DNA of 5,818 nucleotides, taken from Myxococcales bacterium (GTDB lineage Bacteria; Myxococcota_A; Polyangia; Polyangiales; Polyangiaceae). The notes under the pieces were generated by a model. The model did not search any database. It was given only the letters and a program-made list of their open reading frames with translations, and was not told where the DNA came from. The translations under genes were made by a program, and so were the position numbers. Positions 5,572-5,818 of this stretch are shown one piece after another; position 1 is the first letter of the stretch, and each line of letters begins with the position of its first letter. Where the stretch lies: NCBI GenBank assembly GCA_023248785.1, contig JAHFDX010000267.1, positions 1-5,818 of the forward strand. Reading direction: 5' to 3'.

Positions 5572-5818
5572 ATGGCATTTTTAGCCGCGGCGCTTCTTGC
5601 GGTCATCATCTTCATCCGGCCCCAGGAGTTCATTCCTGGGCTCGCGAATCTAAAGCTCATTAATGTCACCGTGCTCTTGGGCATGCTCGGCGTCGCCTAC
5701 GAATTTGGTACGGGCTCGCAGAAGGACGCCTCTACACCGCAGCTCAAGTTTATTTTGCCCTACCTCGCGTGGTGCTTCATCTCGACGTTCACGCGCCTCA
5801 AACTCGACGCATTCAGCG
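5572..5818 (+). CDS. O-antigen ligase/polymerase-like membrane protein, N-terminal part (cut by window edge)
   Basis: From the ATG at 5572 the frame is open to the right edge, giving 82 residues. A first membrane segment is FLAAALLAVIIFI (3-15), followed by RPQEFIPGL (16-24). A second segment spans about 29-45 (LINVTVLLGMLGVAYEF), and a third starts at KFILPYLAWCFIST (59-72). A hydrophobic start running straight into '(R)P-x-E-F-x-P-x-L' is common in O-antigen ligase/Wzy-like proteins of EPS loci, which polymerise or transfer lipid-linked repeat units on the periplasmic face of the inner membrane. The conserved periplasmic loop of the family lies outside the window. The only in-frame ATG after the upstream stop at 5533 is this one; no good ribosome binding site precedes it. 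It probably forms an operon with the heparinase-like gene. The neighbourhood supports the call, but another multi-pass membrane protein remains possible. Confidence 0.68.
   Translation, partial: MAFLAAALLAVIIFIRPQEFIPGLANLKLINVTVLLGMLGVAYEFGTGSQKDASTPQLKFILPYLAWCFISTFTRLKLDAFS

Noticed and set aside
1..5818. CRISPR array, tRNA/rRNA gene, insertion sequence or attachment site
   Set aside because: No regularly spaced repeats, no RNA-gene-like stretch and no transposase or terminal inverted repeats were seen. Nearly all bases are covered by five coding regions.

Overview
The window looks like a slice of a Wzx/Wzy-type exopolysaccharide (EPS) locus from a Gram-negative bacterium. Base composition is moderately GC-rich by eye. 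The short outer-membrane export lipoprotein, the polysaccharide-lyase-like lipoprotein and the CelD-type acetyltransferase together resemble EPS loci of Myxococcota. That taxonomic guess is inference from gene content and has not been tested by any search.

Layout from left to right. (1) At positions 1-211 on the minus strand is the N-terminal part of a CelD/FemAB-like GNAT acetyltransferase, cut by the window edge, with a good ribosome binding site. (2) At 286-2634 on the plus strand is a large BNR/Asp-box beta-propeller protein with an N-terminal hydrophobic anchor. It carries about ten Asp-boxes and a two-half organisation like GH74 proteins. (3) At 2646-3245 on the minus strand is a short polysaccharide export (OPX/Wza-family) lipoprotein. 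It converges on gene 2 with only 11 bases between the stop codons. (4) At 3308-5518 on the plus strand is a heparinase II/III-like lipoprotein, divergent from gene 3 across a very small gap that appears to hold two interleaved promoters. (5) From 5572 to the right edge on the plus strand is the start of a membrane protein that looks like an O-antigen ligase/polymerase (Wzy-like).

A working model: the Wzy-like protein polymerises repeat units in the inner membrane, and the OPX lipoprotein forms the periplasmic part of the export channel. The acetyltransferase may decorate a precursor or the polymer. The propeller protein and the lyase-like lipoprotein would act on the polymer at or outside the envelope by trimming, release or clearance of stalled chains. 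The roles of the last two are inference. Both are family members in which a residue expected at a catalytic position appears substituted, so they may be binding proteins or enzymes of altered specificity.

There is no RNA gene, CRISPR array, insertion sequence or convincing terminator in the window, and no gene-free stretch longer than about 80 bases.
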